NCBI RefSeq assembly: GCF_047946665.1
Contig: NZ_CP172312.1
Span: forward strand, 2,418,001 to 2,482,000
Direction: 5' to 3'
Length of the DNA stretch: 64,000 nucleotides
Source: Allohahella sp002354735
GTDB lineage: Bacteria; Pseudomonadota; Gammaproteobacteria; Pseudomonadales; Oleiphilaceae
The position numbers were made by a program, and so were the translations under genes. Positions 18,601 through 27,191 of the stretch are shown one piece after another (the stretch's first letter is position 1; each line of letters starts with the position of its first letter). The notes under the pieces were generated by a model. It was given only the letters and a program-made list of their open reading frames with translations. It was not told where the DNA came from and did no database searches.

Positions 18601-21266
18601 CGAATCCAGATATAGTAGGTGCCGGCTTCGGTAAAGCGGATACGGTAGTCGAGCCTCGCGCTCACATTCTCGTAGTCGCTATTATAGCTGCCCGTTCCAG
18701 CTGGCACGGCCTGCAGAGCAGTACCGCCACCGAAGGCCGATGCACTGACAGCAGACCAGTTGTGACCGTAAACCGCCACGCTCTGATCGTGAAAGTGTTC
18801 GGCTTCGATGACCAGCAGCCCACCCGCGGCACTGCCCTGATCGAAGACCTGTACCCCGGTGGGCTCGCCACTTCCACCAGCTGCGTTGACCGTCAGCGTC
18901 AGTGTATGTTCCGTCCTGATTAAAGCATCAAGCGCATCCGTCGCGATGAGCGTGAGACTGTAGTTCGCAGTGGCGGCACCAGCCCCTGGCGCCCAGTTCA
19001 GCGACGCTGTCCCGTTGCCGTTATCGATGAAGCTGGCTGTCCCTGGCAGAACGGCAAGTTGGGCCGCATTGGCGCTAAGCGCTGGTGGCGGACTCTGTTC
19101 GGCCGCGCTGCTGTCAGCGTCAATCGCGTTGAAAGACAGGTTCAGGCTCGCGGCGGCGTCGACTGTTGCGGTAGTTACTGCACTCACCCATTGCGGGCTC
19201 GCATTGCCGAAACTGAAGCTGACCTGGAGCTCGCTGCTAGCAGCGTAGTTTTCGCCATCGGCGATTGCGCGCAGCGTCGAATTGTTGCTGATCACGAGGG
19301 GAGCTGAATACCGCTGGCTGTTTTCGTTCGGCGCTGAGCCATCAAGCGTGTAGAAGATACTTGCCGCTGCGGATGTTGTGACCAGATTCACAGTCACTGG
19401 CCTCACGAACTGGCCGCCCTGTACATCGGCTACTGGCTTCGCAGCCTGAGGCGCAGGCGCTTCGCCATCTACGATTTGCTGCGTTTCCTCCGGACCGGAA
19501 CCGCTGGGTGCATAGCTCGAACTGCGCGTCAGCAATACACGATCGACGATAAAGCCAGTTTCACGCATCCATAGATTCAAGGTGTGATCACCGGCGCTTG
19601 GCACCACGATTCGCGCGTTGCCGCCAGTTGACTGACTGTAGCGACTCCAGGCCGGCTGGCCGACTGGCGAAAACCAGGTGATGGCCTTGGCCGCAGCAAC
19701 TGGCTCTCCATTCAACCCGACATGGATTGAGTCTGAGCTACCATCGTTACCTTGCCCGCGAATCCAGACGTAATACGTGCCGGCTTCAGCGAAGCGAATT
19801 CGATAGTCGAGCGCGGCGCTGACGGTTTCATAGTTGCTGTTATAGCTGCCGGTACCAGCCGGTTGCGCTTGCAGTGCAGCACTGCCGCTGAAACGTGCGT
19901 CGGCAAGCGGTGCCCAGTTCTGCCCGTACGACGCCACGCTCTGTCGATGAAAGTTTTCGGCTTCGATTACGATTCGGCCGGAATTGGCTGGATCCTGGAG
20001 AAAAACAGAAAGCCCCTCAGCAGGTGGCTCCGTGCCATTGCCGGCTTCAGTAATGCTGAGCTCGAGGTTCTGAGCTGTAAAAATCCCGCTGTCGAGCGCA
20101 TCAGTCGCGATCAGCGTCAATGTATAGACCCCAGCAGCGGCCTCGACGCCTGGCGTCCAGGACAGCGTCGCCTGACCATTTCCTGCATCAGTCAGTGTTG
20201 CCGTGCCAGGTAGCGCCGCCAGCTGGCTGGCATCTGCGCTGATAAGCGGCGCGGGGCTCTGAGCCGCCGTACTGCTATCCGCGTCGCTCGCCAGCACAGG
20301 GAGCTCCAGCGTCTGGCCAGCCTGCACAGACGCCGACCCTGGCAAGGACTGCCATTGCGGTGCCGAATTGCCGAAAGTGAAGCTGAGTAGCAGTTCATCG
20401 CTTTGGCTGAAGCCATCCCCAACCGCCACTGCCCTCACGGCCGTGTCGGTGGCGATAGTGAACGGGGCATCATAGACGAGGCTCGCACGATCTGGTGCGG
20501 CCCCATCAAGTGTATAGAAGATGCTGGCGCCGGCAGACACGGTGCTGAGCGACAGGGTAACTGGCTCGACATACCGGCCACTGGCGATGTTCGACTCGGG
20601 GATAGCTGCCTGTGGATCAGGCAGCTCACCATCAATGAGCTGCACACTGGCCTCAGGGCCTGCGCCACTGGGCGTGTACCCGGTGTTCTTGGTGAGTAGA
20701 ACACGATCTATGATAAAGCCGGTTTCGCGCATCCAGACGTTGAAGGTGTGCACGCCGGCACTGGGAATAGTGATGACGGCGTTCTTACCCGTCGCCTGGC
20801 TGTAGCGACTCCAGTCCAACTGGCCTCTGGGGTAGAATGAGGTGATGGCCTTGCCGGCCGCTATGGCCTCACCATTCAGACCGAAGTGCACTGAGTCGGA
20901 ACTACCGTCAGGGCCGTCGCCACGAATCCATATGGCGTAGCTGCCAGGCTGATCGAAGCGGATGCGGTACTCTAGCCCGGCACTCAGGGTGTCATAGTCG
21001 CTGTTATAGCTACCGGTGCCAGCGGGTTCGGCCCGGAGCGCCAGGCCATCGGCGAAGCGGCTGCCAGTCAGGGGCACCCAGCTCTGACCGAGTACCGCGG
21101 CGCTACTGGCGTGGAATTGCTCCGCTTCGATGACCACCTGGCCATTGCTATCCTGCACGTATACCGCCGACTCAGCGGCCAGCACGACACTGGCGCACAG
21201 CAATAGAGTAATGCCTGACAGGCCAGCTATGAGTTTTTGGAAGACGGACATGGACACGGGCGACAC
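15618..21266 (-). CDS. Secreted modular SGNH/GDSL hydrolase with four CBM-like repeats
   Basis: A 1882-residue exported protein. After a signal peptide (about 1-31) come three tandem units of about 386 residues, each with a carbohydrate-binding-like module (IEAE.FH start and WMRETGF..DRVLL end), a CHB_HEX_C-type module (YTLDG) and an Ig/cadherin-like module (TLTLIATDALD). A fourth binding module follows (from about 1191), then a LamG-like domain (about 1370-1590), an SGNH hydrolase (about 1601-1800) and a C-terminal Ig-like domain. Catalytic candidates are Ser1612 in PLGDSITEG, Asn in GTNR, and Asp1771/His1774 in DAVH. Such enzymes deacylate polysaccharides; the substrate here is unknown. It is transcribed alone, between the Fur box and the acyl-CoA dehydrogenase gene. 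Confidence 0.88.
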   Translation of the reverse strand: MSPVSMSVFQKLIAGLSGITLLLCASVVLAAESAVYVQDSNGQVVIEAEQFHASSAAVLGQSWVPLTGSRFADGLALRAEPAGTGSYNSDYDTLSAGLEYRIRFDQPGSYAIWIRGDGPDGSSDSVHFGLNGEAIAAGKAITSFYPRGQLDWSRYSQATGKNAVITIPSAGVHTFNVWMRETGFIIDRVLLTKNTGYTPSGAGPEASVQLIDGELPDPQAAIPESNIASGRYVEPVTLSLSTVSAGASIFYTLDGAAPDRASLVYDAPFTIATDTAVRAVAVGDGFSQSDELLLSFTFGNSAPQWQSLPGSASVQAGQTLELPVLASDADSSTAAQSPAPLISADASQLAALPGTATLTDAGNGQATLSWTPGVEAAAGVYTLTLIATDALDSGIFTAQNLELSITEAGNGTEPPAEGLSVFLQDPANSGRIVIEAENFHRQSVASYGQNWAPLADARFSGSAALQAQPAGTGSYNSNYETVSAALDYRIRFAEAGTYYVWIRGQGNDGSSDSIHVGLNGEPVAAAKAITWFSPVGQPAWSRYSQSTGGNARIVVPSAGDHTLNLWMRETGFIVDRVLLTRSSSYAPSGSGPEETQQIVDGEAPAPQAAKPVADVQGGQFVRPVTVNLVTTSAAASIFYTLDGSAPNENSQRYSAPLVISNNSTLRAIADGENYAASSELQVSFSFGNASPQWVSAVTTATVDAAASLNLSFNAIDADSSAAEQSPPPALSANAAQLAVLPGTASFIDNGNGTASLNWAPGAGAATANYSLTLIATDALDALIRTEHTLTLTVNAAGGSGEPTGVQVFDQGSAAGGLLVIEAEHFHDQSVAVYGHNWSAVSASAFGGGTALQAVPAGTGSYNSDYENVSARLDYRIRFTEAGTYYIWIRGQGSDGGSDSVHLGLNGMPVAAGKAITSFTPYGRPIWSRYSQASGSYARISIPSPGVHTLNLWMRETGFVFDRVLLSKSSGYVPSGSGPAETPQIVDGEEPLPQAARPTANTDGGQFVNPVSVSLNTTSTAAAIYYTLDGSQPTVGSQVYSGPILISTNHTLRAIAGGTGLATSGELNLEFSFANARPQWTDAITAASVAADSDLNLVLRAVDPDSATAAQSPAPVIDADLAALPGSASLTDNGDGSALLTWSPGSSVSEASYNLSVRAVDALDSSLVTTRTLVLTVTAAGSGGGGEPTPVVSQASSYAGIITIEAEDFIRKRDSSVGTEWTAVSDGNWSNDRAVQALPFGHGYPRDFTDTSAQLDYDIDFSQTGDYYIWIRAEARNGSSDSVHLGLNGVPGADSSPISYFEPFGQMNWSNKQFITYKRAVLTVSQIGRHTLNIWMRESGMVIDKLLLTRDAAFTPSGNGPEATPRAGATARAIVHDETAATWNFSGSNQATRLAAQVGGTSFSCTDCPAAVTGLIGQALDFNGQSTSLVDTGIDLRGTAASKGLNLSMVLRTACGGADEILTLGNTNTGSLVMQCESGSLTATLSSTSAAPVTLSAAADLNDGLWHLLSLDVDGFAGVLRLSVDGVQVGLVPVDTAAMSAALAGLSSGSVPLRLGGSDATGFFAGQIDEVSVHTRVQRRDELARLVTDLTTGLKRGLAQCETPVRIMPLGDSITEGANGSATTFWGTYRPALFNLLTNTGYQVDFVGGQTGQEAGTHDKAHEGWSGITPLAVSERLLSWLQMNPPALVLTHLGTNRFDVPSMQRIFDRMDQFDAKVPMVVGRIINRQTYDAATSEFNRMLAEAVVQRQQAGDNLFLVDHEPVLDYASDMFDAVHANAAGSKKMALVWFEALQKILPRCTAGAPLLEPAPQVIAAGSALDYEVPVTGHPIGRFSLVSGPEGATIDPATGRVRWSAQSSGSHSFVIRTVNSSGSDEAAFAVTVQ
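17705..21164. repeat. Three ~1.16-kb coding tandem repeats in the SGNH gene
   Basis: The unit starts fall at residues 35, 421, 807 and (partial fourth) 1191 of the encoded protein, giving periods of 386, 386 and 384 codons. Long stretches are nearly the same between units, for example around the YNSDYE, DGSSDS and WMRETGF blocks. At the DNA level the similarity is clear but not perfect, so the units are old enough to have diverged at synonymous sites yet could still recombine. Confidence 0.85.
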
Positions 21267-21378
21267 CTACGACAGGATCAGGAATAGCCGCCAGTTTGGG
21301 TTAAAATTGCAGCAAAGACTACACAACAGCTACCAGATTTAACAAAGTATTACATTCCGTCCACTGTACTGCTCACCC

Positions 21379-23040
21379 TCACCCGACGCGAGGTGTGGCC
21401 CGCTCAATGATGGCGGCTGCATCGGTGTTTGCCGGAAGATTGCCGTAGTTGAGACCGCCATGTAGCCCCATCCTCGTGGCGCAGAAAGCCTCGGCGACTG
21501 CTGGCGGGGCGTGGCGAATCAACAGTGAGGCCTGCATGGCGAGCGCCAGCCGATCAACCAGATTACGTGCCCGGTACTCCATGTTGGCAGAGTTCATGAA
21601 GTCACTCTGCAATTTCGCCAGATGAACATCAAAGCGTGAATCCGAACCCTTGGCAGCGCCGACTTCGTTGAAAAACACCTCAAGGCTGGCGGGAGACTTG
21701 GACAGCGCGCGAAGAATGTCGAGACATTGCACATTTCCACTGCCCTCCCAGATTGCATTGACCGGAGACTCGCGCAGCAGACGGGGCATGATGCTGTCTT
21801 CCATCACGCCGCTGCCACCGATGCATTCCATCGCTTCGTAGGCATGATTTGGCGCACGCTTACAGATCCAGTACTTGCCGATCGGGGTGGCGAGACGAGC
21901 GAGCAGCTGCTCCTCTTCACTGGCCCGATCATCGAGCGCGCGTGCCAGGCGAAGGGTCATGACCATCGCAGCCTCGCTCTCGAGCGCGAGATCTGCCAGC
22001 ACATTCTGCATGAGTGGCTGCTCGTCGAGGCGCGCACCAAACGCTGCGCGGTGACGACAATGATGCAGAGCCTGGGCAGCGGCCTGGCGCATACCCCCAG
22101 AGCTGCCGATCATGCAATCGAAGCGGGTCATGGCAACCATTTCGATAATCGTAGGCACGCCGCGGCCTTCCTCACCGATCATCCAAGCCAGCGCACCGCG
22201 TAGCTCCGCCTCACTGGATGCATTGGCCACGTTGCCCATCTTGTTCTTGAGCCGCTGTATCTGCCATGGATTCTTGGTGCCATCAGGACGCCAGCGTGGC
22301 ATGAGGAAACAGGACAGCCCACCGGGCGCCTGAGCCAATACGAGAAAGGCATCGCACATTGGTGCTGAGACAAACCACTTGTGCCCTACCAGCTGATAGG
22401 CCTTGCCGGGGCCAGGCTGGTCGACAGGTATGGCGCGCGTGCTGTTGGCCCGTACGTCGGACCCGCCCTGCTTTTCGGTCATCGCCATGCCAATGGTCAC
22501 AGCAGTCTTTTCTTCCGCCGGGATATTGCGCGGATCATACGCTCTCGCGGTGATCTTCGGACCCCAGACGGCCGCTATTTCCGGCTGCAACGCAATAGTG
22601 GGCATGGCGGCGAAGGTCATCGTGACCGGGCAGCCATGAGCGGCTTCGACCTGGGAGTGCATGTAGTAGCTTGCCGCCCTGGCCACGTGGGCACCCTTTT
22701 GCGGGTGAGTCCAGGGACTGCTGTGCAGGCCATGCTCGAGCGCCAGTCTCATCAGCTGGTGATAGGCTGGATGAAATTTTACGAGGTCCTGACGGTGACC
22801 GAAGCGGTCATGGCTATGGAACACTGGCTTGTTTTCATTGGCCAGAAACCCGAGTTCGATGATGTCGGCGCGGCCGGCGATCTCACCATGCGCCTTCAGT
22901 TCGTCCAGTGCCCATTCGGCACCCTCGCGAACAACAGCCTCCTGCAGCGCCCTGTCCTGTTCGAACAGATTGTAATTTTCGAGCGGAGGCGGCTGATTGA
23001 ACACCTCATGTGTTTCTGCAAGATAAGCTGAAGCTTTCAC
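21379..23040 (-). CDS. AidB-like acyl-CoA dehydrogenase
   Basis: Flavoprotein of the acyl-CoA dehydrogenase superfamily, of the subgroup that includes the alkylation-response protein AidB and relatives of isovaleryl-CoA dehydrogenase. At 553 residues it is longer than ordinary acyl-CoA dehydrogenases (about 380-400) and matches AidB length. Visible are MAMTEKQGGSDVRAN (flavin-binding region, about 187-201), HKWFVSAPMCDAFLVLAQ, the YEAMECIGGSGVMED block and AIWEGSGNVQCLDILRAL. Whether it handles a CoA ester or acts only in DNA-damage protection cannot be told here. The tetR gene lies 2 bp upstream, pointing to local control. Confidence 0.88.
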   Translation of the reverse strand: MKASAYLAETHEVFNQPPPLENYNLFEQDRALQEAVVREGAEWALDELKAHGEIAGRADIIELGFLANENKPVFHSHDRFGHRQDLVKFHPAYHQLMRLALEHGLHSSPWTHPQKGAHVARAASYYMHSQVEAAHGCPVTMTFAAMPTIALQPEIAAVWGPKITARAYDPRNIPAEEKTAVTIGMAMTEKQGGSDVRANSTRAIPVDQPGPGKAYQLVGHKWFVSAPMCDAFLVLAQAPGGLSCFLMPRWRPDGTKNPWQIQRLKNKMGNVANASSEAELRGALAWMIGEEGRGVPTIIEMVAMTRFDCMIGSSGGMRQAAAQALHHCRHRAAFGARLDEQPLMQNVLADLALESEAAMVMTLRLARALDDRASEEEQLLARLATPIGKYWICKRAPNHAYEAMECIGGSGVMEDSIMPRLLRESPVNAIWEGSGNVQCLDILRALSKSPASLEVFFNEVGAAKGSDSRFDVHLAKLQSDFMNSANMEYRARNLVDRLALAMQASLLIRHAPPAVAEAFCATRMGLHGGLNYGNLPANTDAAAIIERATPRVG

Positions 23041-23042
23041 AT

Positions 23043-23684
23043 CTATCTCCTCTGGCCGCTCACCCCCTGCATGCAGAAGTCGATGATCGGCTCTATCAGG
23101 ACCTTCTGCCGGCTCTGATCTCCGACAGGAGGCATTTGTACTGGGCCCTGCTGCTGAGGCGAAAGCGGCCCCACGAGGCTTTCCGCCAACGCGCCCACCA
23201 GACAGGTCGCGCTGAGATGCGCATCCTGCGGCGGCAATGTGCCCGCCTCTATACCTTCGAGGATCACGCGCTCGAAGAATTCAGCGTAGGATCGCCGGTA
23301 GTTCAGCCGTTCTTCTTCAACCAGCGGGTCAACCGGCTCCGCGATAAGCGACCAGGCCATGACCGGTCCTCGCAAGGCGCGTTCTGCGAACTGCCTGATT
23401 GCGCGCTCCAGCCGGACCAAAGCAGGTTCCTGACCAGTCAGCGCGCTCTCCACCTTATCCAGTTCGATCTGTGTCGCCTCGCGAAAGACTTCGGCAAACA
23501 GCTCGGCCTTGGATTCAAAATGTCGATAGACCGAGCCTGTCGCCACGCCCGCATCTTCTGCCACAAGATTGATAGACGCATTGCGAAAACCACCCTGGCT
23601 CACCCGATGGTAGGCACAGTCGAAAATTCGCTGTCGAATTCCCGCCTTGCGCAACCGCATCTTCTCGGTTTCACGGTATGCCAT
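23043..23684 (-). CDS. TetR-family transcriptional regulator
   Basis: A DNA-binding repressor type with an N-terminal helix-turn-helix (INLVAEDAGVATGSVYRHFESKAELFAEVF, roughly residues 38-67 of the long frame) and a C-terminal ligand domain. ATG 23684 gives 213 residues; the frame is open to a TTG at 23711, which is less likely. It sits 2 bp upstream of the AidB-like gene on the same strand and probably controls it and itself. The inverted repeat at 23704-23717, just before the start, is a candidate operator. The inducer is unknown, and acyl-CoA or a fatty acid is only a guess from the neighbour. Confidence 0.88.
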   Translation of the reverse strand: MAYRETEKMRLRKAGIRQRIFDCAYHRVSQGGFRNASINLVAEDAGVATGSVYRHFESKAELFAEVFREATQIELDKVESALTGQEPALVRLERAIRQFAERALRGPVMAWSLIAEPVDPLVEEERLNYRRSYAEFFERVILEGIEAGTLPPQDAHLSATCLVGALAESLVGPLSPQQQGPVQMPPVGDQSRQKVLIEPIIDFCMQGVSGQRR

Positions 23685-23703
23685 GACACAGCCAGATAAA
23701 GAG

Positions 23704-23717
23704 TGAATCAATATTCA
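23704..23717. promoter_or_regulatory. Candidate TetR operator (inverted repeat)
   Basis: TGAAT-CAAT-ATTCA forms a perfect 5-4-5 inverted repeat about 20 bp before the preferred tetR ATG at 23684, inside the AT-rich gap between srkA and tetR. Position and symmetry fit autoregulation by the adjacent TetR protein, though binding is inferred only. Confidence 0.4.
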
Positions 23718-23748
23718 TTTTTTGTCAATCGAGTCTCAAATCATGTGT

Positions 23749-24759
23749 TCAGAATACACTGAGCGGTCGCTCCTGGATGGCTGACTGCTGTTCACGTAGC
23801 TGCAGAATATGGTCGCTCCAGTAGCGCGGACTGTTGAACCAGGTAAAGGCCTGTGGGAAAGCGGGATCCTGCCAGCGCTCGGCAATCCAGCCGGCATGAT
23901 GGATCATGCGGATCGTACGCAGTGCTTCTATCCAGCGCAGGCTCGGGTAGTCGAACTCCCTGAAGGTTTCATACCCCTCGAGCACATTGTCCAGCTGCTG
24001 ACACTGGGCTTCCCTGTCGCCAGCGAGCAGCATCCAGATATCCTGAATTGGCGGCGCTGTTCGTGCGTCATCGAAATCCACCAGATTGAAATAGTCGTCG
24101 CGCCAGAGAATATTGCCGCGATGCAGATCGCCGTGAATTCGTATACCGGCGGCCAGGTAGCTGTCATCCAGAATAGCGCGACAGCGCGCCGTCAGGTCAT
24201 CGACTACGGAACGATAGGCTGGCAACAGATCGGGCGGCAGGAACTCGGTCTCGATAAGTGTTCGGCCGCGCCCGAGAAAGGCGTCTGTCGTGAGCGGCGG
24301 GCGATGCAGGAACTTTGAGCTGGCGCCAATATTATGCATCTGGCCCAGCAGGCGGCCGAGCATCTTCAGCGTTCCGGGCTCGTCGAGGTCGGGCGCATGA
24401 CCACCACGACGCTTGAATACGGCGAAGCGAAATTCATCGTGACTATGCAGTGTCTCGCCATTGAAATATTCGGGCGGCACGCAAGGCAGCTCGGCCTCTG
24501 TCAGTTCAAGCTGAAAGGCATGCTCTTCGAGAATCTGCGCGTCGGTCCAACGCTCAGGGCGATAAATCTTGAGAATGACCGGCTCAGACTGGTCGATCCC
24601 GATCTGATATACACGGTTCTCATAGCTGTTAAGGGCCGCGAGTTGACCATTGCAGACGAGACCTAGCGACTCCACGGCATCGAGTACGAGATCAGGGCTG
24701 ATTCGTGCGAAAGGATGGACCGCTGTTTCATTGTCGCGGTCGGTTGACACGTCAGTCAT
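23749..24759 (-). CDS. srkA: Stress response kinase A (SrkA/YihE-type)
   Basis: Cytoplasmic Ser/Thr kinase related to choline/aminoglycoside kinases; E. coli SrkA (YihE, RdoA) counters stress-induced death pathways. The 336-residue product has a nucleotide-binding N lobe with YENRVYQIG and VILKIYRPERWT (the conserved Lys), then the catalytic loop IHGDLHRGNILW and the metal-binding NLVDFDDART. Length and motifs fit the family. It is on the same strand as the tetR-acd pair but 37 bp upstream of the tetR TTG region and probably transcribed separately. The start at 24759 is the first ATG of the frame. Confidence 0.93.
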   Translation of the reverse strand: MTDVSTDRDNETAVHPFARISPDLVLDAVESLGLVCNGQLAALNSYENRVYQIGIDQSEPVILKIYRPERWTDAQILEEHAFQLELTEAELPCVPPEYFNGETLHSHDEFRFAVFKRRGGHAPDLDEPGTLKMLGRLLGQMHNIGASSKFLHRPPLTTDAFLGRGRTLIETEFLPPDLLPAYRSVVDDLTARCRAILDDSYLAAGIRIHGDLHRGNILWRDDYFNLVDFDDARTAPPIQDIWMLLAGDREAQCQQLDNVLEGYETFREFDYPSLRWIEALRTIRMIHHAGWIAERWQDPAFPQAFTWFNSPRYWSDHILQLREQQSAIQERPLSVF

Positions 24760-24885
24760 GCTATCTCCATTATTCGTTGTGCACCTCGCCGGGCCAGGAG
24801 GCTCATGGCGGGCGCTTGCGCTGCGTCACCCTACCGCTGGCCTGTTTGAAATGCCAGTGATGAAGCAACCACATGGAAAGATATC

Positions 24886-25638
24886 ATGATCACTTCGAGC
24901 GTACCGAACAGCTACTTGGCACTCTTACCCTGGCGGCGACTGATTGCTGCAACTGCCGGGCTTTGTCTCGCAGGCTCAGCCCTTGCCATGGAACCAGAGG
25001 ACCCTCAAATGCGACAAGTGAGTTTTAGTGTCGAGTCGGCTGCAAAAATCGATCAGGATCTCATTGAAGCCAGCCTGTATTTTGAAACACAGCGACTTGA
25101 AGCTGCCGATGCCGCGGCAGAGGTCAATGACAAGATGGCCGAAGCGCTGAAACTGCTGGAGGGACGGAAAGGTCTCGAGTACAGCACCCTCGCCTATCAG
25201 ACCTATCCTGTGTATGAGAAGAGCGAGATTGAAGGCTGGCGCGTACGCCAGGTTCTCCAGGTGAGCGGGCAGGACAAGACCGCCGTGACAGACGCGCTCT
25301 CAGCGCTTCAGAAAACGCTCTCGATCCAGTCGCTGAACTTTGTCGTGTCCCGAGGCGCCCGTGATGAAACCAATGCACAGCTGACAAAGGACGTTCTGGA
25401 CAAGTTCAAGCAGCGTGCACAGCTGATCGCGACGACCATGGATGCGGCCAGCTACGAAATCACCAATATCCAGATCAATACCCAGGGCAGCAATCAGCCT
25501 GACTACCCGCGCGCTGAAATGATGATGGCACGCGACAGTTCAGGCGGCGCTGGACCCGCTCTTGAGGCTGGCAAGTCTGAAATCGTAGTCTCGGCCAACG
25601 CGACCATCGAACTGGTATTCGACGGCAAACGCCGCTAA
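24886..25638 (+). CDS. SIMPL domain (DUF541) exported protein
   Basis: The 250-residue product has a signal-like N-terminus (LIAATAGLCLAGSALA, about residues 19-34) followed by a single SIMPL/DUF541 domain, typical of periplasmic proteins with an oxidative-stress link in some bacteria (E. coli YggE). Visible family features are IQSLNFVVS, DVLDKFKQRAQLIA and the terminal NATIELVFD strand. No enzyme activity is established for the family. It stands alone, divergent from srkA and convergent with the fasciclin gene 22 bp away. Confidence 0.85.
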   Translation: MITSSVPNSYLALLPWRRLIAATAGLCLAGSALAMEPEDPQMRQVSFSVESAAKIDQDLIEASLYFETQRLEAADAAAEVNDKMAEALKLLEGRKGLEYSTLAYQTYPVYEKSEIEGWRVRQVLQVSGQDKTAVTDALSALQKTLSIQSLNFVVSRGARDETNAQLTKDVLDKFKQRAQLIATTMDAASYEITNIQINTQGSNQPDYPRAEMMMARDSSGGAGPALEAGKSEIVVSANATIELVFDGKRR

Positions 25639-25659
25639 AGCCAAAGGCGCTGTCCGGCC

Positions 25660-26262
25660 TCAGTTCCCCTGGGCAGCGCTTTCTTCCTCGTTCATTATCT
25701 TCTCGAGTTGCCTGCCGACCGCCTCAGGTATCAGCACCTGTTCGATGGCATGAAGCACGCCATTCTTGGCCTCGATATCTGTGGCGAGTATCTTGATCCC
25801 ATCCACAGAGATCACGCCGTCCTTCGCCAGTACAGGCAAGGTCGTACCATCCATCATCTCAATCGAGTCGCGTTCGGCCAGCTGCTTCGCTGAAACCTCG
25901 CCCTTGATGACATGATGCTTGAGCATGGCTGCCAGCGCATCATGGTCCTCACGGAGCGCGTCGAACTGCTCCCTGGGGATGGCTGCGAACGCTGCGTTGG
26001 CGGGCGCCAGCACGGTATACGGACCGTTTTGGCGAAGCACCTGCTCCAGGCCCGCTGCTTTGATCGCAAGCACCAGGGTGCTGAAATCGCCATGCGCTAT
26101 CGCGACACCGACTACATCCTTGTCACCCATCGATTCAGTTTCAGCAGCGCTGCTGCCGTCACCGACTTCGCCGTCTTCGATATTCGAGGCAATGGCCAGC
26201 GCGGTCATCGGGCTGAGTGAAAATGAAAATGCTGCAGCCAGCAAAAAATCTTTGAGCTTCAT
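25660..26262 (-). CDS. Exported fasciclin (FAS1) domain protein
   Basis: The product (200 residues from ATG 26262) carries a signal peptide (LLAAAFSFSLSPMTALA) and one FAS1 domain, found in adhesion and surface proteins. The domain shows GPYTVLAPANAAFAAIP (the H1-like segment) and MLKHHVIKGEVSAKQLA (the conserved His-containing YH-type segment). An in-frame GTG or similar extension of 12 codons exists upstream but would precede the signal peptide poorly. Role in adhesion or matrix attachment is a family-level inference. Confidence 0.87.
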   Translation of the reverse strand: MKLKDFLLAAAFSFSLSPMTALAIASNIEDGEVGDGSSAAETESMGDKDVVGVAIAHGDFSTLVLAIKAAGLEQVLRQNGPYTVLAPANAAFAAIPREQFDALREDHDALAAMLKHHVIKGEVSAKQLAERDSIEMMDGTTLPVLAKDGVISVDGIKILATDIEAKNGVLHAIEQVLIPEAVGRQLEKIMNEEESAAQGN

Positions 26263-26383
26263 CGCAGTGATCCTTCTTGTTGCGTCTTTGTTATTCATCC
26301 AGAGCCATCCGTAATTCAGGGTATGAATCCTGAACCTACAGCGTTGGACATGGCCGCTTCATCACCACGACCTTACCCTTTGG

Positions 26384-27043
26384 TTATGTTTGGGTCGATT
26401 TTCGCAAACACAACAGGCCGAAACCAAACAAGCCAGCGAGCGTTCCAAGGAGGTGTGCTTCATGAAGGACCGGAGCGCCGATCAGTCCCTCACTAAGGTC
26501 ACTGCCTTGCAGGGATCCCGGGATTGGCCAGTTGGCTGCGATGACCAGGTACAGCAGATACACTGCGCCCAGTACCAGAAGAAGCAGCCGAAGCAGGCCC
26601 GCGGGGTCCCTCTGCAATCGCGCCCGCCGTATTTCGTGCAGAATGCCGACCAGAAGTGCGTAGAACACCTGTCCGTAAAGCACACCACTGTAGCCTGCAT
26701 ACCACTGCACTTGCGGATACAGCAGCAGCAGTCCAGCTGATATGACCGTCACGCCGGATATCAGCACGAACGAAAGCCCTTTCGGCGTACCGTCCAGTAG
26801 CAGGCAGCAAGCGGCTACACCGAGCGCGTTCATCGCAAAATGTGTCCAGTTCAAATGGACGAAGTGGGCAGTGATCAGCCGGTAGTATTCGCCTCTCAAT
26901 ATCAGGTCACGTTCATACCGGAATACGGAGCCGAGGCCTGAACCGCTCATGAGCTCTTCAGCGAGCTGAAAGCTGCCGAGAACGATAATTGCGAATGTTA
27001 GCCAATGTAGTTTTCGGCTTGGGAAATAGTATGTCTTCGGCAT
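26384..27043 (-). CDS. rrtA: Rhombosortase (GlyGly-CTERM protease, RrtA-type)
   Basis: Membrane rhomboid-family serine protease. In the rhombosortase subfamily it cleaves proteins bearing a C-terminal GlyGly-CTERM signal so they can be released or anchored at the surface. The 219-residue product has about six transmembrane segments, with YRLITAHFVHLNWTHFAMNALG (split by usual variation), the catalytic-Ser motif GYSGVLYGQ and the His motif EAHLLGTLAG, all in family positions. The frame is open upstream to 27193, but ATG 27043 starts right before the first helix. No GlyGly-CTERM protein is visible beside it, so its substrates are likely elsewhere in the genome. It is divergent from the Tat/GMC operon. 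Confidence 0.8.
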   Translation of the reverse strand: MPKTYYFPSRKLHWLTFAIIVLGSFQLAEELMSGSGLGSVFRYERDLILRGEYYRLITAHFVHLNWTHFAMNALGVAACCLLLDGTPKGLSFVLISGVTVISAGLLLLYPQVQWYAGYSGVLYGQVFYALLVGILHEIRRARLQRDPAGLLRLLLLVLGAVYLLYLVIAANWPIPGSLQGSDLSEGLIGAPVLHEAHLLGTLAGLFGFGLLCLRKSTQT

Positions 27044-27191
27044 GCAAATGACCGTTTCGTGAAGGCGTTGACAGACCCCAGGTGAAATGGCGTGTCCAGA
27101 TGACCCGTGTTCAGTTATGATTGTGATCGCCTGCAAAGGCGCCGATCGGACCAAACAAGCGATTATAACTACAATGCTGTCAGGTGAGCCC

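Noticed and set aside
17700..21164. Tandem repeats as a CRISPR or mobile element
   Set aside because: Period of about 1158 bp in a single open frame matches protein domains; no spacer pattern, inverted ends or transposase.
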